Made by a program: the position numbers and the translations under genes
The notes under the pieces: generated by a model
The model's input: the letters and a program-made list of their open reading frames with translations, nothing else
Database searches by the model: none
What the model was told of the DNA's origin: nothing
Assembly (NCBI GenBank): GCA_023052935.1
Contig: CM041297.1
Span: 92,597,521-92,661,520, forward strand
Reading direction: 5' to 3'
Length of the DNA stretch: 64,000 bases
From: Piezodorus guildinii
Taxonomy: Eukaryota; Arthropoda; Insecta; Hemiptera; Pentatomidae
In this document: positions 34,640-46,159 of the stretch, piece after piece
How positions within the stretch are numbered: position 1 is the first letter of the stretch
Layout of the letters: every line of letters starts with the position of its first letter

Positions 34640-34850
34640 TTTGACAGACAAATGACATGGGGCCCACACATCAAGAACAATCAGATAACGCTAAACAAAA
34701 GACTAAAATTTTTATACTTACTACTCTAAAGACGTTCTAAATTAAAACATAAACTAATAACTTACACTTACCTACTGGAGCCCAATTAGACTTATGCCTC
34801 ACAGAAACGGATCTGCATAAAATTCATAAAACGTTTTGAACTCTCTTTAG
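34640..34850 (+). pseudogene. Jockey-like LINE scrap
   Basis: Matches the thumb start of the 24.1-25.2 kb family: TTTGACAGACAAATGACATG and GGGGCCCACACATCAAGAAC, then the region of CTAAACAAAAGACTAAAATT. Broken in every frame. Confidence 0.6.
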
Positions 34851-34874
34851 TATTTCTTAAATTTATTTCAAAAA

Positions 34875-34935
34875 CAGGGGTAAGTGAAAGTCTTGTATAT
34901 TGTTCGCACCAGATTTTTTCGTCATTAGCGAACCA
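34875..34935 (-). repeat. family B end fragment
   Basis: Carries only the diagnostic end in inverted form: GGGGTAAGTGAAAGTC, then GTTCGCACCAGATTTTTT. The rest of the repeat is absent. Confidence 0.5.
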
Positions 34936-35699
34936 CACTGATATAGTGATAATTTATTAAACTAAACTAAATTTTAAATATCTACACCATAATGATCAAA
35001 GAATTTTGTACTTATTAGGACATTTCCATTTTATTGCATACTATATTATAAGTAAAAACACTCTTTTTTATTGAATTATTAATAAAAACATCTTCCAATA
35101 CCTGACTGCTAACGAGATGTCCTCTAAAACCTCATAATATTGGCAAAATCAAACTTAATGTTGTCTCTCGGCCCACCGTTCTACCCAGGTCAGATACCGC
35201 ATTTTAGTATATACCTCCTTTTATATATATATATATATATAATATATAATATATAGCATAAATATTAAATCTATCTCCAGCAAATATAAATTATTAATTA
35301 CAAATTGAATAAATATTCAAAGAAAAAAACACATATACAGCAATAAACAGAACGGTGCTGCTATTTTTATGATTGCTTTCATCCAACATACATAAGTAAC
35401 ATAAGTATATATTTATTTCCTTTCTATATTTTAAAACTCTTTCCGGGTTATATATCTTTGTATAGGAAAAAACACATTAGTTATACTAAATCTATTTCTG
35501 TGTTATGTATATAAAATCATAGTGCAAAAATTTTAGATATACTGTGCCGTTTCTTTATGTCTATATTAAATCTTTGATGCAATCAGCTAAAACATCAAGA
35601 TATGAATACTGTGAAATAACATATATATATTATTATAATATAATAATATATATATATATATATATATTATATTATATATATAGAAACGAACTGTTACTT
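34936..35699. other. AT-rich spacer with TA tracts
   Basis: TA runs at about 35221-35260 and 35625-35690. No gene recognised. Confidence 0.45.
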
Positions 35700-35880
35700 T
35701 TAGATACTTTTTTATTAAAATCGGTTGACCGAAAGTGCTGCTATATACTAATAATTTTGCAACTTTCTAGGAGTTTCTCAATAAAGTATCTAACGATTTT
35801 GATTTAACTCGCTGAATCGATGTAAATTTTAATAGAATTTGTTACAATGTAGGCTTCATTCTGATTGAGATAGTCCGGCA
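35700..35880 (-). repeat. family B fragment
   Basis: Inverted copy of the internal part (AAAATCGGTTGACCGAAAGT, ATCGATGTAAATTTTAAT, TTCATTCTGATTGA). It lies directly before a fuller copy of the same orientation. Confidence 0.55.
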
Positions 35881-35929
35881 GTCTGACAATCTAAATCATA
35901 TGCTTTCAACAGAACTAAATTTTTACTTC

Positions 35930-36046
35930 CACTTGCCCATATATGAAATATATAGTAGGGGAAAGTATTGCGATCATGCAAATTTTCGGATTCGAAGTTA
36001 ATCGGAAATAGATCTTTTAGAGTCCAAATAACATGAAAAAAGTCCT

Positions 36047-36078
<32 letters not shown>

Positions 36079-36816
36079 AAGTCTAGCACGAAAACGAAAA
36101 GTCGTAAAAAAGTAGGATTTCGTTCTTATGATAATAATGTGCCCGAGGTTTATTACATTACATCAACTTTTTCATAAAAATCGGCTGCACAATATCGATG
36201 TAAATTTTCATAGGCTTTAATATAATATAGGTTTCATGCTTATTGAAATAGTCTGGCAGGTGTTAAATAAAGATGTTTCAAATTGCATTCCTCTAAAAGT
36301 ACCTTTAGTTTTGGTGATCCTACAAAAATAGCCATATCATCTTATTAGTATTGATGAAAACGGACAAATACATAAATTTAACAGATGTGATATGCAATAA
36401 AAGGCGAAAAGAGTGAAAATATTTTTTTATACAAGTTTTGTGTGTTCGAACTTAAATAGAGTAATATAGATGTATAATATACCGTTGGAAAGCTAAAGAG
36501 TTAACACAAAAAATATTATGTTATACATGAAATTCTATAAGGTAAAGGGGACTTATAAAAACCCGATAGAACTAACTAATTGTCGTAAATAATGATATAA
36601 TAGATTATTTAATAAAACACATGTTTCTATTGACTCAATGTAATTAATTCTTTAACAATTTATTTTCATCCCTAAAGGTATTTAAAAATTCTTAAATTGA
36701 TTTTAACAACAGAGTAATCAGATTTATTTATTTAAAAGTTCGTATTTTGATTTCAAAAACTGTGGTTAGTGAAAGACGTGTGTTATGTGTTGCATCAGAT
36801 TTTTGAAGTGAAAACT
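35930..36816 (-). repeat. family B repeat, near full length, with (GT)n
   Basis: Inverted copy. The left end is TATATAGTAGGGGAAAGTAT and the right end AGTGAAAGACGTGTG...CATCAGATTTTTGAAG. An internal (GT)n tract at 36053-36078 sits at the same position as in the copy at 7838-8522. Confidence 0.7.
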
Positions 36817-36829
36817 TCTTTAGGCGCGT

Positions 36830-36960
36830 TATGCGATTTTCGACTGGGGTAAAACATCGATTTCGTAACCATGGCGACGTTACTAACATGCTATAGACTG
36901 GCGCATGCGCAGCGGTCTGTTCATTTTTTAAAATTGTATTTTAAACATCTTCATTTCTCA
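36830..36960 (+). promoter_or_regulatory. promoter-like segment with NRF1/Ewg-type palindrome
   Basis: GCGCATGCGC at 36901-36910 fits the binding palindrome of NRF1, whose insect counterpart is Erect wing. About 30 bases upstream, ACCATGGCGACGTTAC resembles YY1/Pho and CRE-like promoter words. The block is the most CpG-rich point for several kb. It lies between two inverted family B copies and ~300 bp upstream of a coding-like ORF. Promoter activity is an inference from motifs only. Confidence 0.4.
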
Positions 36961-37213
36961 TTACACTATATATAAGAAATAAAGGTGAATGATCACCTTC
37001 AATTTAAGTCAAAAATCATTTTGTATTTGCAAATTTCATTTCAAAGGAGGAAAAAAAAAAGTAGATTTAAGCAATATAGGAATAAGAAAAAAAATACTGG
37101 TTAAACAAAAAAAAACAAAAAAAAAACGGCGTTATAGATGTAAGAAAAAAAATCATCCATTTTAGTTTTTCATGGATGGATCAATCTTCTAATATAGAAT
37201 AATCCGAATTATA

Positions 37214-37411
37214 ATGCCGAAATTCAGGATGAAGAGAAAATTAATGGCCGTCAATATCAACAAAGGCAAAAAAGGCAACGACGAAGACATAAAAAGAGCG
37301 ATTGATTTAATTCTTTCACAGATAGATCAATCTCATGAAACAGTTACAAAGCATATTTATAAATATCCGAATTTTCATGATGCAAATGACAGGTCCATCA
37401 AAAAATATTGT
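37214..37411 (+). CDS. unassigned coding-like ORF, cut off by family B
   Basis: The ATG at 37214 opens a hydrophilic, lysine-rich frame (PKFRMKRKLMAVNINKGKKG, then NDEDIKRAIDLILSQIDQSH and TVTKHIYKYPNFHDANDRSI). After about residue 66 the frame enters family B sequence at ~37405 and stops at 37492, so only residues 1-66 look original. A helical segment around residues 23-40 is plausible; no domain is recognised. The promoter-like segment at 36830-36960 lies upstream. It may be the 5' part of a gene or retrocopy truncated by the repeat, or cargo between two inverted repeats. Function unknown. Confidence 0.35.
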
Positions 37412-37975
37412 GCTATGTTTTCTCCTTTAGTTGTTTTTCGAATTAGCTTAACTTACATATTTAGCTGTTATTTATCAATGCTAACAAGATAATATGGTTA
37501 TATTTATAGAATCTACAAATTTAAAGGTGCTTTAGAAGAAGAAAATTTAAAATATCGGCATTTAAGCCCTGTCAGACTATTTCAATCAGAATGAAAGCTA
37601 CATGATATTAAAGTCCATCAAACTTTACATCGATATAGTGAGTTTAGTCAAAATCGTTGGAACCGTTTTTGAGAAAACCATAAAAATGTGCTATATGCAT
37701 GGTAAAAAGTCGCTCTTTTGGTTAGCCGATTTTTATGTAAAAGATTTGGTAACATCTCGGGTGTATAGATGTATTAAATATGAAATTTCAGCTTCATAGG
37801 AGTTTTCGTTTCCGCCCGGGAGTTACCACACACACACACGCACAAACAGACCTTTTTGCAGGACTTGATTATTTGGACTCAGGGGACCCTAAAACGCGTA
37901 TTTCCGTTAAAAACTGGAACTCGAAAATTTTCACGATCGCAATACTTTCCTACCTTACTATATATAGTCTTTATG
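37405..37975 (+). repeat. family B repeat, 5'-truncated
   Basis: Starts inside the family at TTTTCTCCTTTAGTTGTTTT and ends TCGCAATACTTTCCTACCTT...TATATAG. It has a CA run near 37828 at the family's microsatellite position. Opposite orientation to 35930-36816, so the two form long inverted arms around 36817-37404. Confidence 0.7.
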
Positions 37976-37981
37976 ACTGCC

Positions 37982-37984
<3 letters not shown>

Positions 37985-38058
<74 letters not shown>
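37985..38058. repeat. 74-base poly-T tract
   Basis: Uninterrupted T from 37985 to 38058. It could be the tail of a minus-strand retroposon or an assembly-sensitive homopolymer. No LINE or SINE text was recognised to its right. Confidence 0.9.
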
Positions 38059-38062
<4 letters not shown>

Positions 38063-38399
38063 TGGCTTTCTCACATGCATTAGAAAAAATCTAAATACAA
38101 GTTGTTTTTATATTGACCAGTTTTAAGCCCGTACTCTCGGATTATACAGTCACTTTGTACACCTAATTTATACCTATTATTCAGCCGGATGATTTCATTC
38201 GTTAAAACTTATCTTAAAGTTCTTAAAACTTATCTGTAATCTGTAATTAAGATTCGGCAAAATGCATAATTTGTTTTCTAATGTGTAATAAACACTTGAT
38301 TCCATTTTTAGTTACTTCTATGAAAAGTTAAACCATAAGTATTATTCATGGCTTTCATCATTTATAAAAACGTTCATTTTAGACGAATATTTTTCTCGT

Positions 38400-38770
38400 A
38401 AGTAGGAATAAACGCGCATTGTCTGTTGTGTGAGGGACGCCAACGCCAAGCCCAGTTAATGCGGAGGCTGATATTAACTTCGTTGTTTCTTGCTCTCGCG
38501 ACTAAAAAAAATCGCCCATTGTGGAGAGGCGTATTAACATTTTTAAAAGGACTCCTGTTGAAATTTCATCGCCCAATAAATCTCTCCCAGGCCGACTGTC
38601 CCGGTTATATTAAAACAGGGGATAGAAAATTATCAACAAAAACCGAGCAACTCCAGCCGAAAGGACGCCAGCAAGAACAAAGAGGAAACCCGGATTAAAG
38701 TTTTTCTTAGCGATGATCCATTGTGTCGTCCCAGTTCCTATATTAATTTAAAAGGGTTTAGTTTATTTAG
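38400..38770. other. GC-richer island, candidate conserved non-coding or exon-like DNA
   Basis: Sharp rise in G+C against flanks, with words such as CGCCCAATAAATC, CCGACTGTCCCGG and repeated GTTAAT/ATTAAC. A plus frame of 90 codons (38426-38698) is open but basic and low in recognisable features. It is not a copy of any repeat seen in this window. Possible roles are an enhancer, an untranslated exon or a gene remnant. Confidence 0.3.
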
Positions 38771-39239
38771 TGTCGGGCTTTTAGTCCCTTGGTGGAAGGA
38801 CAATACCTCTCTTAGCTGTTGACAAACCTTCGGCCAGAAATCTGATAGTAAACAATATTTTTATCATGAACCTCATTCTAAAACTCAGTCAATTATTAAG
38901 ATTCAATGATAAAAAACAAACAAAAAAAAACATAATTATATATTCATTTTTTCAAATAACATATCTCAATAAACTTTTAAAATGTATCTATATTATTATT
39001 TTGCCACTTTAAATAATAAAATGTCTTGCTACGTAATAAGCAATATCTTTTTTTTTTAAATATTATAAAATAGAATAAGTTATAATAACTAAGGGACTAC
39101 CACAAGGTGGGTCGTATCCTTGCTTCCTTGAACAGCGAAAGTCAGCTTACAAAAGATACACTCCTCCCTTCCTAAAAATACGAATAGGAGACTCTACCTT
39201 AGGGCATAGAGCTGTGGGGATTTACGGATAAGAGATCAT
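38771..39239. other. AT-rich spacer
   Basis: No gene or repeat recognised. Confidence 0.4.
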
Positions 39240-39560
39240 CTCTCCGTCACACAGTGGGAAAAAATCACGATTATGTGGCTAAAATTCTAAACTCTTGATC
39301 TAATCAAGAGAAAAATTGTTTATCTTATCCTCCGACTTTATTTACAATAAATACATATACATTCTTAACCTATGTATTTACAGTAATAACTGATATATAC
39401 ATTCCAAGGCTTGGGCCTTGTATTGCCCGAAGGCATTCTAAGGTTCATTTCACTCTAAGCGTGGTATGCAACAATTTTTTTTTTTTCATTTTTGAGTATG
39501 GAGTGTTCATTATTAGCGAGTATGAAAAAATTAATCTCGTTACAGTTTTTAAATATTTTT
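39240..39560 (+). repeat. repeat I, copy 1
   Basis: GTCACACAGTGGGAAAAAAT and, further on, TTTTTGAGTATGGAGTGTTC-like text recur as GTCGCACAGTAGGAAAAAAC and TTTGTGAGTATGGGATAAC at 49570-49710. Same orientation, strongly diverged. Class unknown. Confidence 0.35.
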
Positions 39561-39745
39561 AATTATTTTTCGAAGTTACTAATTTCATACATTTTTAAAA
39601 AATGTATTTATTCTATATAGAAGAAATTATCTATTTACCGCTTCAATGGAGATCTCTGGTTTATAATTGCCTTACTCAAGAATTTATGACATACACAAAC
39701 ATTTTTAATGATAAGTATGTAGGTAATGATAGTTAAGCACACCAC

Positions 39746-40138
39746 CTATAAAAATGGTGTATTTAGGGTGTTTATAATGAATAAGTCCAGGGATGAAATA
39801 AAATGATACATTTTAACGATATAAGGAAAGTGAGAGTGGTACGAGTTAATGACTAATAAACTATTAGGAGTTGTATCAGAATTAATGACAATGAGAAGAT
39901 TTTCTGCATATTTTTTTAAATAAAAATATGACCCCATGGCAATAGAGAAATTTAGAAAAATAAGAAACTTATAAAGGGTAATGTTGTCAAGATGTGAAAT
40001 CCTCATTCCTATAACGAGTGCTAAAATATTATTCAAGTATTGACCAAGGGAAGTATGATAACCATATCTACAACAAAGCTCTAGGCAATCTAGGCATGTG
40101 GAACGGTTGTGTTCAACAAATGATACGTTGATTTCCAA
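39746..40138 (-). other. 130-codon open frame, unassigned
   Basis: The longest open frame between the LINE fragments of this region. The first codon read is TTG, not ATG. The product would be hydrophobic with several Cys near the start (STCLDCLELCCRYG). No domain is recognised. Its start overlaps the border of repeat E. In DNA this AT-rich a chance frame is possible; it could also be a relic of a mobile-element ORF. Confidence 0.2.
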
Positions 40139-40400
40139 AAGGTACTAAAGGACATTTTTTACAAAATTGATGTTTTTACATGTTGGTATTCTTATCCCTC
40201 ATGATTTTATCTAATGTAAACTTAAGTCCTTTATAAACGCAATATAGAAATATTGTTATTTTCTAAAGGAACTAATTACACATTGAATTTCGTTACAAAT
40301 TACACCAAAGCATCTCATTTCATAACTTTAATATGATGTTATTAATATACTAAAAAAAAATTCTGCATTTTAATGCGAAAAAAATCAAATTAGCTAATTA
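40125..40400. repeat. repeat E, inverted partner of 9825-10135
   Basis: Shares ACGTTGATTTCCAAAAGGTA at its left side with the other copy. The following sequence matches that copy as reverse complement (TTATCTAATG, AGTCCTTTATAAACGCAATA, TTACACATTGAATT). Confidence 0.45.
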
Positions 40401-40481
40401 TAAATAAATTTCAATTGGCTCTAGCAGAAATAGAAATTATATTGAAAGTATTAAAACGGAGTAATAGATAAATAGATAACT

Positions 40482-40482
<1 letters not shown>

Positions 40483-40515
<33 letters not shown>

Positions 40516-41160
40516 GAAGCATATTAAACATAAATATAATAATCTTACAATTTAAAAAAAAAATACAGAACTCTGGTATTGTAGACCGTCTGGTCCGAAG
40601 CCGACCTGTTCAATTTTACGTATTATACAACAGTAACAACATACACGTAAGTAAAACCAATCTCACTCACTGATTCTACTATTTTTTTGACAGGCTCAAA
40701 ACAACAATGAAATAACAATATACAATTACAATTATATATATATATGACAAGTTTTAAATATGATTAAATTCTTGTATAAATTTGTATCTATAAGGCCATA
40801 CTAGTTTACAATAACTATACATAGCCATCCAGTTTTTGCTGTTAAGATAGTTGATTACTTCTTCAACGTTTAGACAGTTCTTTCCGAAGCACCTTATTCT
40901 AATTTCACACAAAATGGGGCATGTAGCGAGCAAATGAAACATATTTTTTACAACTCTTCTATTACAATGCGAATATATCTCACTTTTATTTGACCAAAAC
41001 CTATTGCAGTTAAGGTATACCAATTCACATCTATCTTTAAATATCCATTTTACTTTATTAAAACTTAATTTGGTATCAAGCAAATATTGCGGGACATAGT
41101 CATAATTTTAATTCTTGCATACCAACATTTTTCCTTATAATACAACCCTTTATCAGTTAG
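40483..41160 (-). pseudogene. non-LTR retrotransposon C-terminal fragment with Cys/His knuckle
   Basis: The minus frame 40754-41083 reads LLDTKLSFNKVKWIFKDRCE, LVYLNCNRFW, then SHCNRRVVKNMFHLLATCPI and LCEIRIRCFG. The Cys-x-Cys..His..Cys arrangement around CNRR...FHLLATC is the knuckle found after the RT domain of many LINEs. Upstream, in a shifted frame, LTDKGLYYKEKCWYARIK fits the same tail. On the minus strand a ~230 bp 3' UTR leads to a 32-base A-tail (T at 40483-40514 on plus). 5'-truncated, with one frame change at about 41100. The family differs from the Jockey-like copies here. Confidence 0.6.
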
Positions 41161-41824
41161 GGATTCTCTAAATTCTTGTAAGCTTAAAGCCCAGTTATAC
41201 GGATTGGAGAACCTGGTTTGTGAATTTCAGGGGCTCTATAAAAACAGAAAACCACACTGTATAAAAAAACAACTGTATTAACTGTATTGAGACATTTTTG
41301 ATACATTAGTATTAATAAAGATCTATAGCAAGGCTCAAGACTTAAAAAAAAATATGTAGAAACTCAGTTGAAGAAGCGAATAGAGATTAAAGCCATAAAT
41401 ATAATTACTTTTAGAATAATCCAATTTAATAATAATTTAATTTTAAGAAGGATCGGATATTCTTTAAACATTCCTTACACTTATCAAGCTTATGGTTTTA
41501 CAAAGGTTTTAAATACTATGTGCACTATAGTATGCGAGTTAGACATGGATAGAGTAACAGTTACGTATTAGATGTAACGATGTGTCCATGATCAGAGATG
41601 TTTACCAAGACAGATGTCGCTGTATCTATACCTTGCATAACACGATCGTGTTGCATTCTAATCCAACAGGGAAGGGCTGGTAACGAGCTAGTCTCTGCTT
41701 AGTATACAGCAGGTCGCGCGCCAGTATACAGCACAAACTGTTGCTAACATATGATCATTAATAATGTTTACTCTTAACATACCACCTATTTTTAAATCTT
41801 TTCCAAGTAAAATTAAATCATTTA
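41161..41824. other. spacer without a recognised gene
   Basis: The 67-codon plus frame at 41368-41571 shows no recognised features. A somewhat GC-richer patch at 41580-41740 contains no gene signal. Confidence 0.4.
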
Positions 41825-42000
41825 ATATTTTTTTCTTTTTTATATGTTTTGAATGATTCGAAATTATTAATACATTAAATCAAAAAAATCACCTTCCAGC
41901 GGATAAGGGTAGTGGCATATAGTGTGCTAAAAAAAGAACAATATTTATTTTTATGAAATATATAATTAAATATCATTATATATATGCATATATAAATAAT
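41825..42000 (+). repeat. repeat G, copy 1
   Basis: Direct repeat of 42545-42725. The shared core is AGCGGATAAGGGTAGTGGCA followed by TATAGTGTG, flanked by T-runs and GAAATTATTAATACATTAA-like text. Confidence 0.6.
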
Positions 42001-42289
42001 AAATATATGTATATACATATATATAAAATAAATATTAAATGTGAATATAATAATCATTTACGAAATAGGAATTCTAAACACATTGTTTTAACATTTCCAG
42101 TTGCTGACAACGATCATTTTGTAGTTTTTAAATTAATAATAAGAAAAACGAAAATTGATTTTATCAAACTTTATTTTGCCTTTAATTACACCTAATGTGT
42201 TATATGAGTATAAATATCTGTAAAAACATCTAATATAAATCATTAGCTAGAAAAAAATATTAATAAAGATTTTAAAAAAAATATTGGAA

Positions 42290-42510
42290 ACATTCAGTTT
42301 TAGCTTTTCTTTAATATTTTAGAGAGTTAATGGAACTAAAATACCATAATACAATGAAATCGACCAAATGCGATCGAGTTTGTTACATTTTTCGACTTTT
42401 CGCCTTTAAGCAATGATTCTTTATGAATTCTCTATACGTCGTGATTTCTTGAGTAAGATAATTAAATTCAGAAACCTCTATTGAAGCGGATAATAAATCA
42501 TTTCTTTCGA
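42290..42510 (-). repeat. repeat F, copy
   Basis: Related in inverse orientation to 39630-39700 (CCGCTTCAATGGAGATCTCT) and in direct orientation to about 49860-49960 (ACTAAAATACCA..GTACAAT, CAAATGC.ATCGA). Class unknown. Confidence 0.35.
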
Positions 42511-42544
42511 TTTGAATCCTCCTATAGAAAATATATATAATAAA

Positions 42545-42725
42545 ATCATTTTTTTTTTTTTTTTGTTGAATATGTTCCGAATAATTCGAAACTACTAATA
42601 CATTAACTCACGAAAACCACCTTTCAGCGGATAAGGGTAGTGGCATATAGTGTGATAGAAACTGAAAAAAAAATGAACAATGTTTATTTAGTTGAAATAT
42701 ATAATAAGATAGCATCATAAATATA
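42545..42725 (+). repeat. repeat G, copy 2
   Basis: See copy 1 at 41825-42000. The copies are about 715 bases apart with repeat F between them, so F and G may be parts of one larger element. Confidence 0.6.
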
Positions 42726-43264
42726 TATATTTTAAGATACTTAAGAACTTTATTAATATAATTACATTTATATTTTTTTTTTAATTTTTAGCGAAAATTG
42801 AATGAGATATTAGTCATTTCAATTTAAAACGAGAAACTAACAGGAACAATGTCAAAAAATACAAAATACAAAAAATTGTATCTGTGAATTAATTATTTAA
42901 CTCTTAGTATCAATATTATGGTTCAAAGTTTTGAGAAATTGGCGATATCGCCAGATTTTTATGCAACCACACACCAAACCGCAGCATTCAATAGCTTAAC
43001 CGATCCTTTTTGAGGACTCCTTCTGTTCTTAAAGCATTTGCTCTAACATTCATTTCACCTCAAAAAACCACATGTTCAACGTCTCCTGACCATGAAGTAC
43101 TGAATGTATTATATTCGTTTATGTTTATTAATGTTTTTCTAAAGCATAAAATGAAGGATTTTGTATGTTTTCTTTTTGTATCTTGGAGAAATTATTTTTT
43201 TATATTTCTAACCTTATCTTTTGCTTGTTATGTTATTTTAAAATCACTTATATTAAAATAAATA

Positions 43265-43560
43265 AAAACATTATAGGTACTTGACTCCCACAATCGGCTT
43301 AGCCCAGTCATCTCAGTCAGCTGCAAGGCTTATGGAGGCTTAGTATTCTTATATTTTTTCAAAACCTCCATTACATTCTCTATCCATCTTAGCTTCTGTA
43401 TTCCCTCTTTCCCTTTTCTCTTTGGTTTTCCTATAGTGCTATCTTTGGCTGCCTTTCCTTCATTCTTTCTTTGGATTGAAGCTTACCATTTAGTGTTTTG
43501 TACCCAAGAGATTTTGAAGTAATACGTGAGTGGTATTCCTCTTTAGCCTTTTCTTTGTAT
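43265..43560 (-). pseudogene. possible LINE C-terminal fragment
   Basis: Broken minus frames give GNTEAKMDRE, then ASISLAAD.DDWAKPIVGVK, which resembles the RLRWIDGV...A.DRDGWR tail that ends several LINE ORF2 proteins. C/T-rich on plus. Homology is weak. Confidence 0.35.
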
Positions 43561-43734
43561 TATACTTTCCTGAAACGTATATCCAGATTAAGATAAAAAA
43601 TTTATAGTTCTAGAGAACATAAATCATGATTTTGAGCTTAAAAGATTATAGGAAAATAAAATTTTTAACCTTTCATGTAGAAAATTAAGCTTTGAGCTTG
43701 TATTTATTTTTTCTTTAGATTTTTTAATTCTCTT

Positions 43735-44690
43735 CATCTATATGAAATGTAAAGTAAGGGAAAGTATAACGATCGTGAAATTTTTGAATTCCAGTTTTCG
43801 ACGGATGTACACATTTTAGGGTCCCCTGAGTCCAATGGGAAGTCTAGCACAAAAACGAAAAGTCGTACGAAACTGAAATTTCATATTTAAGACAACTATA
43901 CGCCCGAGATGTTACAGAAACTGTTTCATCTAAATTTACTAACCAGAAGAGCCACTTTATAACATGCAATTTCCATCTTTTTGGGATTTTCTCAAAAAGG
44001 GTTATAACGATTTTGATTAAACTCGTAATGTCAATGTAAAATTAGATGGGTTTTAATATCATGTAGGTTTTATTCTGATTGAAATAGACTGACAGGGCTT
44101 CAAAAATGCCGATATTTTGAATTTTCTTCCTATAAACTACCTTTAATTTTATACATTTCAAAAATTACGCATAACATCTTAATGACATTGAAAAAGGACG
44201 GTTAAATATATAATTTGATGAGCAACAAGGATAAAAGAGCAAAACTATTTTTTATGTAATTTTTTGTTGTTTTTTTTTTTTTTTTATAAAAAAAACAATA
44301 ATATAGACGTATAATATGCCGTTGGAAAGAAAAATATTTTAGAAAAAACATTATCTGATGCACAAAGTTGTAAAAGATATTATAAAGTGGCGAATAGGGA
44401 AGAAACTTATTACTGATTAACAATTTAATATAGTTATTAAATATATTAATATTAACAAATAAATAAAGATATTAACATCTTCTGACAGGTGTAAATAAAG
44501 ATATAAAGAAAAAAATATATAGTTATAATATTTAATATAAATCATATGTTTCTAACGAAAATGAAAATACGTTTTATTAATATCAATTTAAAATATTATT
44601 TTAAATATTGAAAGTATATTTAATAGTTTTTAAATTTATTATAACAGTTGAGGTGAAGTCGTGTGTAGCGCGCACCAGATTTTTTATTTT
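43735..44690 (-). repeat. family B repeat, near full length
   Basis: Inverted copy: the left end GTAAGGGAAAGTATAACGAT, the internal CGCCCGAGATGTTACAG and TAATATCATGTAGGTTT blocks, and the right end GGTGAAGTCGTGTG...CGCACCAGATTTTTT. No GT tract in this copy. Confidence 0.7.
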
Positions 44691-45185
44691 ATCCTGATGC
44701 TCACATCGTTTCAGATTAAGAGAACCTCAGACATACAATATTTAATAATATATTTTGAATGTGACCGTTTTAAAAAATAAAGCGCTGAATTTTCATTATA
44801 TGACTACGTTCATTTCCGGATTCAGACCCGAAAAATGCTGTAGAGGGAATGAACTCTTGGTGCTGAAGACAATAAACATAACTTAGCGAATCCAAATGCC
44901 ACCTCTTCCGGCAGCAGCGCCCTAACATTTAGCTTTACAAATGCCGCGTCCTAATTCTCTGTTCATCTAAACTGTTGAAAAGAATTCGAATAAGTTAAAT
45001 GGGTAAAGTTAAAAAAAAAAAAAGTCTTTATTACTTCTGGGTTAAAAAGAAACGGAAGGAAAGCAAGTAAAAGTCAAAACTTTTCTTTCGTCAACTTGAA
45101 AATTTTTATTTCAAGTAATGAAGACACAACAGTTTCTAACACTCTTGGCAAATAACTTTTAAACTACTAGAAATTTATTTACTTA
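44691..45185. other. spacer with GC-richer patch at 44810-44985
   Basis: The patch has no open frame of note and is not repeated in the window. Confidence 0.35.
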
Positions 45186-45189
45186 TTAT

Positions 45190-45915
45190 CGGACAACATA
45201 AATAAATTACAGCAAGCGGTAATTGAATGGCATGAAGAGCTTAGCCGAAAAGGAATGAAAATAAATACCAGCAAAAGCAAGATTCTACAAGTGGGAAGGT
45301 TACACCTATTTCACCTACCTCGGCACAGTAATAGAAAAAATCTGGGAAAGTAGACTCAGAAATATCAAATAGGAAGGCAAATGCAGTCTACTATCAGATA
45401 TGCAATACTGTAGTAGGGAAGCGAGAGGTGGGTAGATGTTAAGCTCCATATCTTTAAGTCAGTATATTTTCCTATACTACTATATGGAGCTGAATGCTGG
45501 ATATTGACGGACCAGCAGGAGAGCAGAGTCACAGCTGCTGAAATGAAGTTCTTGCGAAAAATTGTGGGAAAGACAAGAAGAGATCGTGTCAGGAATGAGC
45601 GGATACGCCAGGAACTGGAGGTTGCGCCGTTAAAGAAAACAAACCCGCCAGCTGAAGTGGTTCGGCCACGTTATTAGAATGGAGGATCACAGAGATCCTC
45701 TAAAACCATGGATTACGTGCCAGAAGGGAGAAGGCCTCGGGAGCGACCAAGGATGTCCTACCTGGAGTACGTCGACAAGATTTGCAAAGGAAGAGGGAAA
45801 GATCTCCGCCAGGCCAGGAACCTAGCTGGGAATAGAGAGGATTCGAGTCGGTGGCTGAACGCTCCCCTACGCTGATACAGCACTACAGGGAGAAGCAAAA
45901 GAAGAAGAAGAAGAA
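45190..45915 (+). pseudogene. non-LTR retrotransposon RT C-terminal third with (GAA)n tail
   Basis: Plus frames give LQQAVIEWHEELSRKGMKIN, TSKSKILQVG, YTYLGTVIEK, LYYGAECWILTDQQESRVTA-like text (in two frames), AEMKFLRKIVGKTRRDRVRN, ERIRQELEVAPL, then a GHVI.RMED-like stretch. It ends VPEGRRPRERPRMSYLEYVD and WLNAPLR with a stop. This is the region after the YADD box to the C-terminus of an RTE/CR1-type LINE ORF2, with several frame shifts. Right after the stop comes AGAAGAAGAAG, a short trinucleotide tail. 5'-truncated and inactive. Its sequence is more GC-rich than the Jockey relics, so it is probably younger. Confidence 0.72.
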
Positions 45916-46159
45916 CGTATTTACTATTGTATTTTAATTAAAAATCTAGGAATCTATCATTTACGGAGCACTGGGATATTTATTTTAATATGTTAAAAAA
46001 AAAAAAATAGACATCCAACAAAACTATAAAATACCTAATCCTTCGTGCTTGTCTCTTAAACGTAGAGTCCGTAGTAAAGATGTTCTTTCCTTTCTTCTTC
46101 ATTTTCTGTATAATTTGAGAACCTCAAGTGTTGAAAAGTTTGAAAATCTTAATACCTTG
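45916..46159. other. AT-rich spacer
   Basis: No gene recognised. Confidence 0.4.
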
